Source of the DNA: Lucifuga dentata
Lineage: Eukaryota > Chordata > Actinopteri > Ophidiiformes > Bythitidae
Reading direction: 5' to 3'
Length of the DNA stretch: 64,000 nucleotides
Assembly (NCBI GenBank): GCA_014773175.1
Contig: VXCM01001257.1
Location: forward strand, 124,001 to 188,000
Shown here: piece after piece, positions 23,601 through 37,771 of the stretch
Position numbering within the stretch: the first letter of the stretch is position 1
How the letters are laid out: every line of letters starts with the position of its first letter
Notes under the pieces: model-generated
What the model was told of the DNA's origin: nothing
Databases searched by the model: none
The model's input: only the letters and a program-made list of their open reading frames with translations
Made by a program: the position numbers and the translations under genes

Positions 23601-26600
23601 TCGAGCTGTGACGACCCACCATGAGTCAGAATGATCCTGGAAACTCTTTCAAAAGTAACAACAAATGAGTTGTTAGTTGCATTAGTGGCTGCAAAAAGGA
23701 GAAGTTGAGGCAGAATGTAGGTCATCAGCATCTGCATTTCCTCAGCTGTAAAGAGACTTTTGGGGAGAAACTTTTACCAGCTGCTGTCTCATCTGTCTGT
23801 TAAATAACGTTCTTGGTGTCAGGTTGGCCAAATAACCACAACCTGCTGTTCTCTTTGATGTTCTCTGCCTTTTCTGAATGTAAAGGAACATTACGTGTTT
23901 CTTTACCACGATCATGTGTGCTCACATGTTGACTTCTGGTGTGTCACATTTAGTTCAGTAGTTTTGCTTTAGTGCACAAATTGACTTAAGACTCCGACAA
24001 AAACTGTAAATTTGGGCTGCTGCAGATGAACGTTAACACAAAAACAGTGGTGCTAGGTTGCAGTATGAGACTTTATCACCAACGGCCAGTTCAGCGCTCT
24101 GAGACCAAAGGAGGTCTTTGCCAAAGTTCTGACATTGTGAGAAACCTGACATGCATCAAATATCGCATGCAGACATGCAGTGAAGATATCGCTGTTATCG
24201 CATAGTTTGCAGGAGGCATAGCTGTTACACATAGGCAGCCATTAAAGGAGGATATACGTGATTTTGTATGTTTACGTCCAATAAATACAACCCGCATATG
24301 TGTTAATTACTACCAGCTATTTTCCAAAACATGCTACTGGAGCGATACATTTTAGATTTGTTTTTCTTACCTTCCAGCGTACATTCCAGTACGCTATAAA
24401 AAGGAATTTATAGAGGCTTGAAACGTGCTTGAGATAAATAATCCATCAAAGCGAGCCAACCGTCGTTTTTATTTTTTTTTTTTGATGTTTTGTTTGTAAA
24501 CCAGTTCAACATGGAGCTCCACAGAAGAAAACGTACAAATCTGTCAGGGAATACAGTCCCATTTGATATTGAAAGATGTGATAATTTAACAGGAAATAAG
24601 AGAAAATGTTGGCAGTAACGTAAATTCACAAAGTATTTATTGGGCTCAAACATGCAAAACCACCAGTATGGTCCTTTAATCACAATAAAGACAAAAGGTC
24701 TGAGTGTAGCCTGCATCTAAACTGACTCTTCACAAGTAGTTGACGGTTGATCAAGACATGCAAGTTGAATTTGTGGCTCCTGTTTGTTTTGATGGACGTG
24801 ATGTCATGGCAGGACATCACATCTGCAGCACAGCTTCAATGCGTTTTGACAGCTCATAAAGCTTCGCGGCTCTCTGGCTGTCAGAAGGTATTCTGAAATA
24901 TGTCTGAAGCAGCTGTAAAGGCAGGCTGAGGGGAAAGCGAGTACAACGTAAAATAAACACATGAAAATATTTTGCCAAGTGAGCATCTGAGGTGGAGTTC
25001 TGATTTATTATGAGCTCGGCTGCATCTGTTTCTGTAGCTGCTTTTTGGTCTGCTGGAAGCCTCACGGTTCTCTGATGGCTCACGCAGCAGCCGACTCTGA
25101 TCCGATCTCTGATCCCTACGTCTGTCATCACCCAAACACGTCCAAATGTCCAGATGGCCTCTGCAATCTGGTCCACGATGTTATCTCCAGCACACCACAT
25201 GTCTGCCCTCAACAAGACAGCCACTTAGGACAGACAAACCTATCCTGAGTGTGAGCAGATTAATTTATTATGATTATTATTATGATTTATTTAAATCAGA
25301 TGAAGCAGAATAATCCTTGGAAAGACAATTTGTCAATGCAGCAGCATAGAATTGAATATGAATAATAAATGGAAGAATGTTGGAAGAATGTTACGGCAAA
25401 AACTATTATTTTGAAAGTAGACATGTTGAAAATAAAACTGTAAAGAAAGAAAGAAACTAGAATTCATACCTTCACCAAGGCTGACAGACATGTTTTCTAA
25501 TAACATCCTGGTCTAAAGAGAACAAAATGACTATAAAACATAATGTTTTGGATTTCTGGATCTACCTTGTTGCTTCTGAATCAGCATCATATCAGCTAAA
25601 CATCATGGTTATTCATGGTTATTGCATGTTTCTGCCATATTTTAATTGCACAGCAATCACAAGCAATTCCTCGTCCAAGAATATACTGCATCTTAGTCTG
25701 CCAGATCCGAAACCTTATCCAGATCCAGACCAAATTGAACCTGTTGGTAGTCTATCATAGGAGAAATACAAAATGCCCAACTTTTATCATTGAGATTGGT
25801 CTTACTTTGGAAGAAATTGACAATGTGTGTGTATATATATATATACACACACATATATATATCTATATATATATATATATATAAACCCTATCTTACAATG
25901 TTAAAAAAACTTCCTGGATCCGCCCCTGGATCTAGATCCTGATCCCTTCCATCAAGTTTTATCAAAATAGCTTCATAATGTTTTGAGTAACAATCTCAAT
26001 CTTTATTGTCCCCAAGGGAAATTTGGTTTGTTAAAGCTCTCAAGATAGTCAATATTTTGTGGCGACGTTCAAGATATCTTTTAAAGATGACCGAGCAAAC
26101 AAAATATTTCCCTTAGAAAAGGCGTCTCCGTTAGCATTGAGACCATCCTTAACCCCATGCTAATTATCTACGTACTTAATGCTTGGAAAGTACAGCAGTG
26201 TGACCTTTCTGAAGCAGAATTTTGATGGCCTGATGCTGAGACGGATCCAGGCTGAGAGATTTTGCACCGTAACTGTCACTGAAGATTTGCATTTCACATC
26301 TTCAAATGCATCATCTATTCATGGATGAAACACAGTTGGCGTGGGATTGATGAGCAGGCAGTGTCAAACAGGAAGTCTCCGGTCCAGTCTGGTCTGTCTG
26401 TCTTTGTGTCTATGAGGGACCTCTATGGTGGAGACACTGTCTCATCCCCCTGTAGTGTTTAGTTTCCGCCCATGTGAGCTGCTCAAAGAGGCCTGACGTT
26501 TAAAGCCCTTAAAACGGAAGTTAGTGAGGAGGGGGGAAAAAAACAAGACGAGACTCAAAGAAGACTTTGTGTTTTGGCAAATGGCTCTGCCAAAAAGAGT

Positions 26601-26622
26601 TTCTCTTAGAAGAGAGGGGGGN

Positions 26623-26668
<46 letters not shown>

Positions 26669-29370
26669 GAGACAGAGAGAGAGAGACAGAGAGAGAGAGA
26701 CTGACTGGAGGGTAAAGGGGGAGTCGAGGTGGTTTTTGGAGGGTAGCAGAGAGATGTGAATTACGGCTTCAGAGAGAAAGAAGTCTGCTAAGGTTTGCTG
26801 GGGTCCCTCATTGTGGCGACACCACAGGCCATTCTCTGGCTCCGCTGCTCTCGGGACACAAAGAGGGGATTTCTTCATTTATTTATTCAATTTCATGCCA
26901 TGTCGACCCCCAAATGGCCTCCAGCCCCTCTCCTAAACTGCCCTGTCCCTCTTTTTGGCTAGCCACCCCATCCTCTCCCAAAAAGAAATCCTTAATGGAT
27001 GCATTGTTTTGAAGTTGGTGTTGTTTTCTCTTGGATGAGGACGGGCAGAGAGTTTGAGAACTTGCACAGAAAAGTCTTGAATCTGTGGATGTGTGATTGT
27101 GTTTGAGGTTGTTTCAGTCGGTGTGGGAACTGAGGCAAATAAAAAAGGGGCTCTCAGGCTCCGGTGGAACAACCTCGACAAGTGTTAGCGCTGTCCTTGA
27201 TATACGGGGTCTCTTGTGAGTTATGTCGAGTGAGATGGCCCGGTGTTGTTGCTGAATGCTGATGTGACTAGGGGGATTGCAATCTAATTGGCTAGCCCAG
27301 ATGCTACAATTATACCAAGATACAGTTGATTTAGTAAGTTGAGAACTGATTTTGATGGTTAATCTGGATAGAAATCACAGTGAAAGTAACAGTGAGATTA
27401 ACAGTTTGGGTTGGTGATACAGGCTGGGTGTTTTTATATATTTTAACTTCTAGCTAGATGAAAAATTGCATCCCATCACCACTGCAGCATCCAGCATAAT
27501 GTGGAGCTTGATGATCATTTCTCAGAGCTTTAATTTTGGAAAAATAACTCTGTACATCTGCAGAGATAAAACCCTTCAGTCATATGAGTCATGATGCCGT
27601 GACTAAACGTGTCCAAAGGTACAGCATATTCTCTCATCCATTAACCTTCTCCAGTCTAAAGTCAAATTGACATGTCGTTTGCTGATTTTTGGAGACTTTC
27701 CTTCATTTTCTAGAATATTCTGGAATCAAATAGAAAATTGACAACTTTTTATAATTTATCGTATATACTCGAGTATAAGCCGAGTTTTTTTTTTTTAACC
27801 AAATTTCACAACACAAATTGGGGGTCACGAGTACACACAAGTAATTCAAATTTCCCAGAGAACGAAATTTCCAGGGGTAGAAATACTACCCATTACCACT
27901 ACCCATGGAAAATAGTTTAAATCATACCTTAGAATGATGTATTTCCTGACTAAACATCTTATTCAGCACATTTAGCAGCGGCCAGTAAGCCATGATCCGT
28001 CAGTTACGGTAATCAGCTGCTGAAACAAATATCATGTTTACCGGTACATGGATTATTTTCAGAAAATCAGAGGAATACTATGACAATACCCAGAAAAACA
28101 GGTAATTTGCTAAACTAATAAATTGGTGGAACAACATCAGGGGGACAGCTTATATGTATGTTTCTTTAAAAGTCTAAATTTGTAGATCAAAATTGGTTGG
28201 CTTATAGTTGAGATCGGCTTATAGTTGAGTATTTACGGTATTTTAGACATTTTTTGCTCAATTCTTTCAGATTGAATTTTTTTATTTTTTCGAGAATGAA
28301 GAAAAATTTTCTAGAAAAATTCTTTGAGACTTCAGAGGGTTGATCTATGAGTATGCTAACGTTCACCGAATGGAAAATGCCAGTTAAAGGGTCCTCCCTG
28401 CATGAGGCTCAGTAACCGTCATGGCGGCATCCTGTGGCGGCAGCGTGACAGCAGCTTTGACTCTGTGTGACTAGCTACATGTCTGACTTACTCTCACTTA
28501 CGCAACCTGACCCAGTTTGACAATTATGACACCCCTTCATCACTTCTCTCTTATTTCCTCACTGATTTACAGTTTTGCAGTTATGCATATGTAGAGTTTC
28601 CCGTGTTAAGCCATTGTGTGTTTTTTTTTGGTTTCACAGTTTCACAGTTAGCTGATTTAAATTCCTGGTGTTGTGCAGATTTGTATGTTGGTGAAAAGTT
28701 GGCTCATTAAGATGCAGATTTGGACTGAGATGAATGGTGTGCAGCTTGCCTGGCTGCAGGTAGAAGTCTCTGTCCGGAAGCAGACGAGACAGACGTGAGG
28801 GCAGCAGGACTCTTACGCACTGTTCAGTGGAGCGAGCACGAAACCCAAACCAGCATATGGTCCATCTGTATCTTCACACCTTTCAGTCTGGCCCCTGTTC
28901 GCTCTGATAAATCTCAACATTTAGTGACCCCCCACCCCAATCCACCACGTGACTCTTTGGCTGCTGGTCATATGAGATGATGCCTCAGGTCAGTTATCAC
29001 TGCTGAAGTGTTAAAGGACCATACCGGCCATTTTGCATTTTAGAGCCTAGTATATTCCTAACCTAGTATATTCAATTTTCATACATGTTACATTACAGAC
29101 AATTAAAATCTGCTTGAAACTCTGCCTTTAAAGGACCATACCACCCATTTTGCATGTTTGAGCCTAATAATATTCAATTTTTATACATGTTACGTTACTG
29201 ATGATCATTTCCCAAAGCATACTACTGGAACGGTGAATTAAAAATGTTTTTCCTACCTTTCAGACCTCCATTGGTTTCAGTTCATTCTGCTATTAAAATC
29301 AACTTATTGATACTGGAAACGTTCTTGGGATAGGTAAACCATCATCACCAACAAGACGTACTGTATATTC

Positions 29371-29426
<56 letters not shown>

Positions 29427-32400
29427 NCCTGCGTTTATGGAAAAATTTAAAGGACCGTGACTTCATAAGGCTGTGTAACTATTAGCAGGTGAAACATGGA
29501 TTTTTAAGGTGGGTGTATCGCTTGAATATTTGATTTTGAAAGATTAAGAAATTTTGCAAATAAGCTGAAATACGGTTTTATCCTTTGGGAAATGATTGTC
29601 AGTAACATAACACATGAAAATTGAATATTTTAGGCTCAAACATGCAAAATGGCTGGTATGATCCTTTAAGCTGCGATTGTTCTGTCTTTGGTGGTGTGTG
29701 ATTGGTGTTGGCTAAAACACGATAAGCTTTCCCAGCCTCCCTCAGGCTACAAAAGGTTGAAGTTAAATGTACAAATAACATTTCTGTCTGTCTTAAGAGC
29801 AGCAGGATGCTTCATCTGACCCAGCCCGTCCAACTATAGGAGACCTTGCCGTGTTTATATCTTTATTCAGAAAGTCCAGAGTGGAAGATTGGACAAAAGT
29901 TGCTGTCATAGAGAGGGAAGGGGGTGGTGTGTTTTTATTATCTCACCATGATTAATTATTTAAATGAGTAACGGCCCAAACTTTCATTTTTGGAGAGGGG
30001 TTGGAGAGGGCTTCTGACTCTCCGACTTCATGTCACAACTTTAAGGCTCCTACAGACTTGGCAATTTTGGGCTGTCATTGCAAAATAGTGGTTCATTCAT
30101 GGATAATTTAGAGTTGTTGCAACAAAAGACAGCCTGCACTAAAATTCTTACACTGCAAGAAATTTAGGAGCAGTTTAGTTCCACACTTTGCCCTCTGCTA
30201 TGACACACATCTTTAACCTGGATGACATGTTTAAGACACGTTTCTGCCTGCTTTGTTTATTCCAGCTAAATTTCGCCAGACATTTATGTTATAATCTGAC
30301 TTGGATTAGACTTGATATTATACAGTAATGCATATTGATTGTGACAATGATTTCATGATCCTGCATATGTGACATGTAATGATAAGATCTTATCGCAGTT
30401 TACAGTAGGCATTAGTGTGATATTTCCCTACATATTATGTAAACCTTGATGCTCCAAAACGTATGATCATCATTTGACAAAAATCTAGATTTTTTTTTTT
30501 TTTTTTTAATATAATATATTCTGCATGGATTGGCAGGTTGATACAGTTTGGTTGCCTACAAGCAAAAACTACAGGCTTCTCCTCAGTCAAGTTTGCAGTC
30601 ATCAGTCAAACTTCCTTTTTACAAAAGCCACATTTCTTGTCCAGAAACACCTTGTGTGGCTTTTGTATAAAGAGGCAACACTTCATCCTGCACACACTGT
30701 TTTTTTCTCTTCCTGGTGAGTTGAATCGCTGCGTATCTGCTTAAAAAGAGAGAAAAAATCTTGTCAATGATTTGGGTGTCTTAGAAGCAGTGATGGCTTT
30801 TGTTCGGTCTGATTGCTGTGGTTTTGCTTCCTGTTTGCATGGCACACACACAAACACACAAAGATGTGTGCACACTTCTTCTGTTGCAGTTTGGGATTTT
30901 TTAAAACTTGTCTTCAGTGTTTTCTTGCTCATAAAGAGTTGCAGTAAAGTGGATGGTGACTCAGCTTGGTGAAATCCCCCACCCCAAATCATACTTTCTC
31001 ACGCTGCCATTCAACAAGTGGAACATTTGTCTGCTTGTATGTAAACTAATTGACTTGTACAACTGTTTGCAAATGAGGGGAAAGGAAAGGGTGTGGGGCT
31101 GTGAAAATGCTAATGAAAAGCTAGCAGGCTTGTCTTGTGTCTGGGAGTCTGGATCATATAGAACTGACCCTGACTGTTTAAATTAAAAGGCCATACCTGT
31201 GTTTTTGCATGTTTGGGCCCAATAAATACAACCCGCATATCCATAATGTTACTGACAGCCATTTTCCAAAACATACTAATGGAGCGGTAAATTTTCTAAA
31301 TGTTTTTCCTACTTCCTTGCAGCCATTGGTTTCAGTTAATTCCTGTACACTATAAAAGTCAAGTCAAGTTTGAGACATATAATGTCTCAAAGGGCTTTAC
31401 GGATTCAGACATTAGCGGTTCCCAACCAGCCCAAGCTCTCTAAGAAGATGAGAAAAAACTCCTTAAAAACCTTATTGCATAAGAAAAATGGAAGAAACCT
31501 CGGAAGAGGCTAAAATCTACTTGTGGAGGCTCAAAACGTGCTTGAGATAGGAACAATAGCAAACAACATGTTATTAAATTTTTTTTGGGTCAAAGTTACT
31601 CAATTTAACTGGTCTAACACACAGCTGCATGGAATAAAATGTATGCCTCTGCCTCGGAATATAGTCCCAGGAGAAAACTGCATTTATGGAGAAATTAAAA
31701 TGACCATGCCTTCTACAGTCGAGCTTATCTATTAGCAGGTGAAGCAGCCAGACTGTCGAACGTCTTGATGTGTAACTGCACATACATGCAAGAGCCTTCA
31801 TACAGCCTCTACATTATGACCTTTAGCTGACCACTTATATCATGAAATGCTCATATCACTAACACAGCAGCCTATCATGCTTCGCTACAGCAGGTCTGGT
31901 GTCGAGTGTTTGAGCGCAAGCTGAGAGATTTAATAATGGTGACATTTAGCTAATACCTGTTTATAGCTGTCAGGATTAAATAATTTATCACCAAAGGTAT
32001 TTCTGGTATGAAAGGAGCTAAAGTGCCCAAGCTTTTAAAGGTGGAAGAGAGGGAGGGCGAATGAGGAAATCAGAGGAAGATTGTGAGAATGATGTCAGTG
32101 TTTGCATCACTGCAGTACTGATGGTTAAAAGTCAGACCGCCACCAAAGGAGGGATAGTTACCTGGAATAATATCTAATTTAACATTAATCTCCAAGTAGT
32201 TAGATATGCAAAATACATCTCTGACTTTACCTGGTCATCATTTGTTTATTCTGGGGAGGTTTATATGCAAAAAGCTCATTATAATGGGATTCTGCAGTTT
32301 GCAATTGCATAATTTAGGTCTGCTACTCGGATAAGCTTAATTCTGATTTAAACCGATTTCAGTCTAATTAAGGTGTTTACAGCAGAAAAAATCGAGCTAT

Positions 32401-34378
32401 TGCCTTAATTCAAGTATAATCAAAGTTTTAACATGCATGTAAATGTATTTACCGGTGCTTTCCACAATTAGATTTGTCAACTGACTTAAGCATGTAACCG
32501 CTCTGCTGATTCATCTTCACTTGGTGTATTTCCTCTTGATTGAAGTATACCTGTTTAATGTCATTTAGCAGATATTTTGTGACCATTCCTTTGTGGAAGT
32601 GTTTGGACTTTTATGGTTCTGTCATCAGTCTGCTGTACTTTTGTACTTGACAGCTTCTTTCTGCTTTAGCTGGGAGGGGTGTAGTGTTTGTATTTGTCTC
32701 CGGTGGGACTGCAGCACGAACTGTTCCCCATAAAACGCCTTCAGCCCTGTGGCGGGAGACCATCATGTGCAATATCTGTGCGGCGCTCCGTGCAGCAGCT
32801 GAGCCCCTCTGTGCAGCACGCTGAATCATCTCTAAGAGGCCGAGGGTTTTCAAAATGAATTTATGTCCCATCTGACCAAGTATTATTAAAAACATTGTGT
32901 ATTGATGTCATATCACTGTTTTTGGCATTGAATGCACACAGTCTAATGTGACCTGTAAAGGGCTAAGGCAGGGTCGGATATGGTATGGCCTATGGTATGG
33001 TATGGCCAGACGGAGGTGCCAATGATGCCGGAGATGGGGAATAAATCCATAATTATCCGCTGTTTCCTGTTGCTCCGCGCCAACAAAATTAGAAAAGAAA
33101 AAAAATTAAGTTTGCTTAGTTTAAGTTAATTTTAATTAATATTACATGTGCAGTGCAAAGGCCGTTGGCCCATCACTACCGGCCGGCCCACCCAATGGCT
33201 GCGGCCCACCGGGAAAAGTCCCGCCTCTCCCAATGGCCAATCCGACCCTGGGCTATGGGCATATTTGCTTTGTTCAGAATCGGGAATTGTTACCAAACCT
33301 GTGCTCGGTTTGGTTTTACTCAGAAAGAATTTTAAGTTAGCCAAAATATATCAGGAAAAGTCATGTGAGAATTCACTTTTTTCATTGGTCTGAAATGTCT
33401 GGGGGCGGGAGCGACAAAATCAACAGAACTAAACCTCCTAGTTGAGAAAACAATGGCTGCAATGTAGACATACAGTAGTTGTGTTTTTTTCATGGAAATC
33501 TATAAATTGTCCCTTCAATGACCATGTAATATGCTTTTGGCATCGGCCTTTCAAAAAATATAATCATCTTCCAGTTCATCTCATTCATTAGATTCTTATC
33601 TGTTTTGGGTCAAAAGCTGACCTGTGGCCTTCAGAATATATTTGAATGCTAAACAGGATTGCAATCAGTAAGCTTGTTCATCTTAACTAATCTGAAAATG
33701 GAAATTATACTAATCAACGTCTGATCCATTTAACATGATTATGCAACACACCTCTGATGACAATGTAGAGATCAGAAAGGTCGTCTGAGATGCGGTTATG
33801 CAAGGATTTTTTGGCTGCATCCTGCTGCCGCACAGCACGGCGACGAAGAAATGAACTGAATTTAGTCATTCAGCAGCTGTGTAGGTTTGTTTGCTGTGGC
33901 TACTGTGTGTTTTTCATGATTGATTTTTTTTTTCCAATAACAACCAGCTTATACGGAGCCCCTTAGGGGTCATGTGTGAAAAAAAAAAAAAANNNNNNNN
34001 NNNNNNNNNNNNNNNNNNNNNNNNNNNNNNNNNNNNNNNNNNNNNNNNNNNNNNNNNNNNNNNNNNNNNNNNNNNNNNNNNNNNNNNNNNNNNNNNNNNN
34101 NNNNNNNNNNNNNNNNNNNNNNNNNNNNNNNNNNNNNNNNNNNNNNNNNNNNNNNNNNNNNNNNNNNNNNNNNNNNNNNNNNNNNNNNNNNNNNNNNNNN
34201 NNNNNNNNNNNNNNNNNNNNNNNNNNNNNNNNNNNNNNNNNNNNNNNNNNNNNNNNNNNNNNNNNNNNNNNNNNNNNNNNNNNNNNNNNNNNNNNNNNNN
34301 NNNNNNNNNNNNNNNNNNNNNNNNNNNNNNNNNNNNNNNNNNNNNNNNNNNNNNNNNNNNNNNNNNNNNNNNNNNNNN

Positions 34379-34423
<45 letters not shown>

Positions 34424-34991
34424 ACTTTTTTTTTTCACACATGACTATTAGGGGCTCCGTAAGCTTACCTACTGCTCTGAGGTATTAATTTTTTCATGCA
34501 AATTGTGTGTGACTTGGGATATACGGGGGTTATCTGAGGGTGCAACAACATCTGCTTCTTTTCTTCCATCCAAGCCAGAGTGGGAAATGTTGACTGTGTC
34601 ATATTTCTGTATTTGGATGATTTAGGCATGTCCACGCTGCCAGATTACAAGTGAACCAGACCGTGTTAACGAAAGTCACATGGACTCACATGTAGCCTGT
34701 TTATGAGATGGAATCCTGCAACCTGCTGTTCTGCCAAGTTAGAGATTTGGGAAGTCAAAACAAATGCGATTTCAGTCTGGATCCGTTGCTAAATATGATG
34801 GAAGTTTATGTTTTTGTTCATTTCCTGTTATTTGTTCTGATCATGTTCTCACCACAGACAGATGAAAAAAACCTGTTTTTTTTTTTTTGTTTTTTTTTAA
34901 AGGTGTTTTGGTGCAGGACTGAAAGGAGTTTGAGGAAAGCATGCCAACGCTAGGTGTGAATACCCAGTTTGTGCTGTGGTTCTCCTAAGGC

Positions 34992-35031
<40 letters not shown>

Positions 35032-37737
35032 TGATTGTGAACACGAACAGCATCCCCTTTTTTCTCTTCAAATAAACTTGTGTGTTTTTCAATGGAACAA
35101 TGAAGACAGTCAATACAACTCTGGGTGAGAATGGCTATGCCAGGGCGAGACCTGGACTGAAAGGACCTCTTTGTTGTTCCTTCCCACCAGCCACCCTGCT
35201 GGTCCCTCTATCTCCACATCTGTGTGGCACATTTTGTTTAAGGAGGGAATCTTGCTGGAAGGTAGCTGTCTAGGATGTCAATAAGGACACGCTCTGAAGT
35301 CTGGATACTTTACTTTTGACCTCACCTTCTGTTCCAAACACTGTTATTACCCCGTTCTCTTCTTCCCTTGTCATTCTTTGCTCCCTCGCCCTCTCTTGTA
35401 TTCAATTTCACCATGCTCTCCTCTATGTGGAAGAGACAGGAATCACCTTTTTCCTGGCTCTTCTTATCTTCTCTGCCAGGGAGCAATCTCTCACATGAGT
35501 GACTCCCCAATGTGGACATGGTACAAGCTGCCATATGGGAGATTTAATTAGCGTACGCCTCAAGCACAATCAGCTTCCTCCCTAAACCAGACAAGACCAC
35601 TACAAGTACCACTTCCCTTTAATACTGATTTTAATTAGCAAGGTTGCAGCTAGCTGCTAAGGATCTTTGCGTTCTATTTTGGTACGACTTGCGTAAAAGC
35701 CAGTTTAAGGAAGAAAAACAAATGGAGACAATCCTCCCAAAGTGTTTGGTCTCTTAGGAAATGATATGATTGCCTGACTGCCTGGTTGGCTGTGCGCTAT
35801 CTTTAGAGCAAATGTGTGATTAGAAGTGTCTTTCATTAAAAGCAAGTGAGTGAAATAATACACATACTATGACATGTGAGAGTCAAGGGTTTTTATTCTG
35901 TGTGTATATTATACTGTATATATTCTGTGTGTTTTACTTTGTCCTTGTGGCTTCCAGGTTGCAGCTGTGAAACATTGAGGGGTTAACACAGAAAAAACAG
36001 AACTAACTTGCGGTAATACTTCATTTATCGGCATCATTTTACATTCAGTCATTGAGTCTGACACCTTTTTTTTTCTTTGGAACGCACATCTTCCATGTGG
36101 CAAGTGATCAGCTTTCAGACTCAAGGCGGCGAAATGAGGCAGACAGACAGGAGGAGCCTGCCAGGTGAAGGAGGCTAGAAGGGTAGAGATTTAGAAGGTG
36201 CCTTGGGGATATGTATCTCCTCTCCCGTGTCTTTTTTGCTTTTATGTCAGTTTTTGGCGTGAGGCAGACAGTCAGACGGCGATCAGTTATGTGTTTTAGA
36301 CACAGAGAGATAAACCGAAATGGGGAATAGAGAAAAAAAAAAGACAACGTTTGTAGATTCACTTCCCTTTTCTCCATCACCGTTTTTTTTTTTTTNTTTT
36401 TTTTTTTTTTTACCTCCAAGTCAGGATTTTGAGTGGCTGGTTAAAGCTCCCTGAGAGGCTCTATGTACACACACACACACATGTTCTGACAGCACTGTAC
36501 ACATATGCAAAGCTCAACTTGACGTGAGCTTATTATGCTCGCTGCAGTGAAGTGGTGTGTAAAGATGCTGCAACAATGATGGAGTTTTTTGCACGGCGTC
36601 TCACAGCTGAATGCACATGTGCTTTTGCTTCCACAACAAAAATCCAAATAGGAGCACAGAGTGGCAGAAGTCGGGGAAATAACGTCACCATGGAATGCTT
36701 AGGTACCTGAGGGATGATTAAATGACTGTTACACACTAGAAAAGGTAATTTTACTGTGAAGTAATGGACTATAAGTGTGTGACAGTGTCCCAGCTCATAT
36801 GCAAAAATCACAATGTCTTCCTTTAAAGTTTTTAAGTTTAAGGAGACAGTATCTAAACTGGCTTGTATCACTCAGTGTGCATGGTAGTGCTGCAGAAAGG
36901 AAGAGTTGAAGTTAATATCAGTGTTTTTTTTCACATTAAAGTTTGCAAAGGTTTCAAAATAAAACCTCAATGAAAATAGGAAATGCAAATCTTTATAATA
37001 CGTCCCCTTTAAACACAACAGATTTTTCTTCCTCTGTAAATATGAATATCTGATCTCTTTGACTTATCAATACACTACCTAATTTTTTTTTTAACTGCAG
37101 CTTCTCTGTTTCTCTTCCCTTTCCAGGCATTTTTGCATAGAATCAGACAAACTGCAGATGACCAACAGTGTCTATCACCCGAACATGTCAAGGTAATTAT
37201 TCATATTCAGTTTCTGGGCATCATATGACTGAATATAACACAGCTGCTACAATAAGTTCTCATTCTCCCTCCATCTTTCCATCTGTTGGTCAATTCTCAC
37301 TTCCCCTTTTGTTCCCGTCTCCTCACTTCCTTCCACCATCTCTCTTTATCTCCCCCTCCCTCTGCATCCCTTCCTTTTACATCATTCCTCTGTTTATAGA
37401 TTCTGTTTTCAAATATTGAGGACATCCTGGAGTTGCACAAAGAAGTGTTGTCCGCCGTGGAGGCCACTCTGCAGCCCGAACCCCAGCCTCAGCAGGCACT
37501 GGGACACGTTTTCCTCCAGTTCGTAAGTGACACACGCACACACACAAAGTGATACACAGTCACTTGCACGCACACAAGCACATGGACACATGTGGGAGTG
37601 TATGCATGCATTGCTCTTCCGTGCAAACTCTTTTCATGGGTTACCCGTAACCACAGATCCAGGAAAAGCGTGCAAAGCTTGCTGTGAAAATACCCTTTAA
37701 TTCTCCATTTCTCACAAGCACACCCCTCCCAACTCCT

Positions 37738-37771
<34 letters not shown>

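Larger units (their letters stand above)
12237..37126 (+). other. prex1: prex1 intron 1 (about 24.9 kb)
   Basis: No other exon is recognised inside it. It is packed with repeats: ten of the fifteen MITE copies, simple repeats, a hAT-type MITE, an inverted-repeat element around the 386-base gap, and LINE fragments. Stretches such as 21000-22400, 23250-24240, 29670-30480 and 34500-36300 show nothing I can name. First introns of vertebrate genes often hold enhancers, but I see no specific one. Confidence 0.8.

Noticed and set aside
27757..28240. LTR-like or retroviral origin for the CCGTATATACTC repeats
   Set aside because: The copies have inverted, not direct, termini and no gag/pol-like frames.
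33963..34488. Open frames of 150-170 codons over 33963-34488
   Set aside because: They consist almost entirely of N and poly-A/poly-T; they are gap artefacts.
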